From assembly GCF_029227915.1 (NCBI RefSeq), contig NC_079888.1, positions 21,308,001 to 21,372,000 of the forward strand: a stretch of DNA of 64,000 nt. Direction: 5' to 3'. Positions 61,268 through 64,000 of this stretch are shown piece after piece. Source of the DNA: Hydractinia symbiolongicarpus (Eukaryota; Cnidaria; Hydrozoa; Anthoathecata; Hydractiniidae). The first letter of the stretch is position 1. Each line of letters opens with the position of its first letter. Made by a program: the position numbers and the translations under genes. Under the pieces are notes generated by a model. It had not been told where the DNA came from, did no database searches, and saw only the letters and a list, made by a program, of their open reading frames with translations.

Positions 61268-64000
61268 ACTCAGCGATTACACTGGGCTCTGTGGTAGCGC
61301 TTCATTTAAGAATTAAGTTAAAAAATGTCATTTTTTTATTGTGGGACCAATCCTAGCCGTTATCGCGCGCTGAGGAAATAGCGACAGTTTCAAAAACTAC
61401 ATTTCATTGTCTTTCTAACAGTGTCAGTCCGTTTGAGTTTCAACGGTTGTGTCACATATTCGTACTAACATGTATTTAGCGATATTTTTTTGATATTACT
61501 AGGTTGCATCGCTTTTAACATTAAAACGATTGACTGTGGGACTTAATTGAACTAACTTTGGACTGTGACCTGATAAATGTGACAAAAGAGACAATTGAAC
61601 TCCAAGAAAAAAAATTCTTCTTAATTTGACGTGATTGCCGGAACTCAGCGATTACAATGGGCTCTGTGGTAGCACTTCATTTAAGAATTAAGATAAAAAA
61701 GTCATTTTTTTGTTGTGGGACCAATCCTATCCGTTACCGCGCGCTGAAGAAATAGCGATAGTTCCAAAAACTACATTTCATTGACTTTTAACGGTGTCAG
61801 TCCGTTTGAGTTACAACGGTTGGGTCACATATTCGTACCAACATGTATTTAGCGATATTTTACTCATATTACTAGGTTGCATCGCTTATAACTTTGAAAC
61901 GCTTGACTGTGGGAATTAATTGAACTAATTTTGGACTATCACCTGATAAATGAGATAAATGAGACAATTGGACTTTAAGAAATAACATTCTTCTTAATTT
62001 GACGTGATTGCCGGAACTCAGCGATTACACTGGGCTCTGTGGTAGCGCTTCATTTAAGAATTAAGATAAAAAAGTCATTTTTTTGTTGTGGGACCAATCC
62101 TATCCGTTACCGCGCGCTGAAGAAATAGCGATAGTTCCAAAAACTACATTTCATTGACTTTTAACGGTGTCAGTCCGTTTGAGTTACAACGGTTGGGTCA
62201 CATATTCGTACCAACATGTATTTAGCGATATTTTTTTGATATTACTAGGTTGCATCGCTTTTAACATTGAAACTATTGACTGTGGGACTTAATTGAACTA
62301 ACTTTGGACTGTGACCTGATAAATGTGACAAAAGAGACAATTGAGATCCAAGAAAAAACATTCTTCCTAATTTGACGTGATTGCCGGAACTCAGCGATTA
62401 CACTGGGCTCTGTGGTAGCGCTTCATTTAAGAATTAAGATAAAAAAGTCATTTTTTTGTTGTGGGACCAATCCTATCCGTTACCGCGCGCTGAAGAAATA
62501 GCGATAGTTCCAAAAACTACATTTCATTGACTTTTAACGGTGTCAGTCCGTTTGAGTTACAACGGTTGGGTCACATATTCGTACCAACATGTATTTAGCG
62601 ATATTTTACTCATATTACTAGGTTGCATCGCTTATAACTTTGAAACGATTGACTGTGGGAATTAATTGAACTAATTTTGGACTATTACCTGATAAATGAG
62701 ATAAATGAGACAATTGGACTTTAAGAAATAACATTCTTCTTAATTTGACGTGATTGCCGGAACTCAGCGATTACACTGGGCGCTGTGGCAGCGCTTCATT
62801 TAAAAACTAAGTGAAAAAAGTCATTTTTTACTGTGGGACCAATCCTAGCCGTTAGCGTGCGCTGAAGAAATAGCAATAGTTTTAAAAACTACATTTGATT
62901 GACTTTCTAATGGTGTAAGTCCCTTTCAGTTACAATGGTTTGGTCACAAATACGTACCAACATGTATTTAGCGATATTATTCTGATATTACTAGGTTGCA
63001 TCGCTTTTAACTATGAAACGATTGACTGTGGGACTTAATTGAACTAAATTTGGACTGAGACCTGATAAATGTGATAAATGAGACAATTGGACTCCAAGAA
63101 ATAACATTCTTCTTTATTTGGCGTGATTGTCGGAACTCAGCGATTACAATGGGCGCTGTTGTAGCGCTTCATTTAAAAATTAAGCTAAAAAAAGTCATTT
63201 TCTTACTGTGGGACCAATCCTAGCCGTTAGCGCGCGCTGAAGAAATAGCAATAGTGTCAAAAACTACATTTCATTGAATTTCTAACGGTGTCAGTCCGTT
63301 TGAGTTACAACGTTTGGGTCACATATTCGTACCAACATGTATTTAGCGATATTTATCTGATATTACTAGGTTGCATCGCTTTTAACAGTGAAACAATTGA
63401 CTGTGGGACTTAATTGAACTAACTTTGGACTGTGACCTGATAAATGTGATAAATGAGACAATTGGACTCCAAGAAATAACATTCTTCTTAATTTGACGTG
63501 ATTGCCGGAACTCAGCGATTACACTGGGCTCTGTGGTAGCGCTTCATTTAAGAATTAAGATAAAAAAGTCATTTTTTTGTTGTGGGACCAATCCTATCCG
63601 TTACCGCGCGCTGAAGAAATAGCGATAGTTCCAAAACTACATTTCATTGACTTTTAACGGTGTCAGTCCGTTTGAGTTACAACGGTTGGGTCACATATTC
63701 GTACCAACATGTATTTAGCGATATTTTACTCATATTACTAGGTTGCATCGCTTATAACTTTGAAACGATTGACTGTGGGAATTAATTGAACTAATTTTGG
63801 ACTATCACCTGATAAATGAGATAAATGAGACAATTGGACTTTAAGAAATAACATTCTTCTTAATTTGACGTGATTGCCGGAACTCAGCGATTACACTGGG
63901 CGCTGTGGCAGCGCTTCATTTAAAAACTAAGTTAAAAAAGTCATTTTTTACTGTGGGACCAATCCTAGCCGTTAGCGTGCGCTGAAGAAATAGCAATAGT
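61268..64000 (+). repeat. right segment, copy of 53.0-54.2 kb with an expansion
   Basis: Landmarks 61268, 61643, 62016, 62389, 62762, 63135, 63510 and 63882. Units 61268 and 61643 match 53049 and 53424 at +8,219; units 62762 and 63135 match 53797 and 54170 at +8,965. Two extra monomers (746 bp) therefore sit between. The GATAGTTCC variant, single at 53.5 kb, occurs four times here (near 61758, 62131, 62505 and 63625). The last full unit, 63510, is 372 bp because of a lost A in TTCCAAAACTAC. The window stops about 119 bp into the next monomer. Confidence 0.82.

Larger units (their letters stand above)
1..64000 (+). repeat. satellite DNA array, ~373-bp monomer, fills the window
   Basis: The landmark ACTCAGCGATTA (with single-base variants) recurs about 173 times, always on the + strand. 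Common spacings are 372, 373, 374, 375 and 378 bp. From 4670 to 63882 there are 159 intervals; leaving out two 284-bp units, they average about 373.5 bp. Other conserved blocks recur in the same order: GTGGTAGCGCTTCATTT, CAACATGTATTT, ACTAGGTTG, TGACTGTGGGA and AATAACATTCTTC. The array begins and ends inside a monomer, so both true edges lie outside. No inversion, transposon insertion or unique spacer was seen. A long head-to-tail array of this kind is typical of pericentromeric, centromeric or subtelomeric heterochromatin; which of these applies cannot be told from the sequence. The family is not one I recognise. Confidence 0.98.

Noticed and set aside
1-64000. CRISPR array
   Set aside because: Units are about 373 bp with related sequence throughout. 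There are no short identical repeats separated by unrelated spacers, and no cas genes.
1-64000. rRNA, tRNA or 5S gene cluster or rDNA spacer
   Set aside because: The tandem layout suggested it, but no conserved rRNA block, tRNA cloverleaf or Pol III box pair was recognised in the monomer.
1-64000. Telomeric or simple-sequence repeat
   Set aside because: No short G-rich repeat is present. The only runs are T6-T8 and A5-A8 stretches that are part of the monomer.

Overview
The whole 64 kb window is one uninterrupted head-to-tail satellite DNA array. I find no gene, no RNA gene, no recognisable transposon and no unique sequence. The repeat unit is about 373 bp. I placed about 173 copies by hand, using the conserved motif ACTCAGCGATTA as a phase marker (called the landmark below; unit positions run from landmark to landmark). 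All copies lie on the same strand. Stop codons recur in all frames of each unit, and the longest open frame is 69 codons from a TTG start. This points to eukaryotic heterochromatin. A hand count over 4681-5040 gives about 36% GC and 16 CpG against about 12 expected. CpG is therefore not depleted, which fits an invertebrate such as an insect better than a vertebrate or plant. I do not recognise the satellite family and cannot name the species.

Layout. (i) 1-4.67 kb: a divergent subfamily with 372-bp units, four 175-bp units that share one internal deletion, and two 521-bp units (one and 0.4 monomers). (ii) 4.67-13.64 kb: a higher-order repeat (HOR) of five monomer types, P-Q-R-S-T, about 1,871 bp. 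It is nested in a second-order repeat of 12 monomers, (PQRST)(PQRST)(PX), about 4,488 bp, present twice in tandem. (iii) 13.6-17.6 kb: a 4-monomer duplication followed by a shortened copy. (iv) 17,622-23,591: a 2,985-bp, 8-monomer tandem duplication whose copies look identical wherever I compared them. (v) 24.47-31.19 kb: four successive 4- or 5-monomer copies of an a-b-c-d-e HOR, with chimeric monomers where one was lost. (vi) 32.2-36.25 kb: a 5-monomer block and its 6-monomer copy. (vii) 38.3-49.7 kb: a 15-monomer, 5,512-bp tandem duplication, each copy carrying a 284-bp deleted monomer. (viii) 48.2-52.7 kb: a 6-monomer, 2.24-kb duplication. (ix) 53-64 kb: nested 745-bp and 1,494-bp duplications and a local expansion of one monomer variant.

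The parts relate as a record of array turnover. Nearly all junctions I could place are in register, so they create chimeric monomers of normal length; this is the mark of unequal crossing over or gene conversion between homologous positions. The few out-of-register events (175, 284 and 521 bp) were then copied along with their neighbours, so they serve as tags for tracing larger duplications. The most interesting observation is the layered monomer / 5-mer / 12-mer hierarchy together with tandem duplications of clearly different ages. All counts and identities are by eye; an aligner or dot plot was not available.
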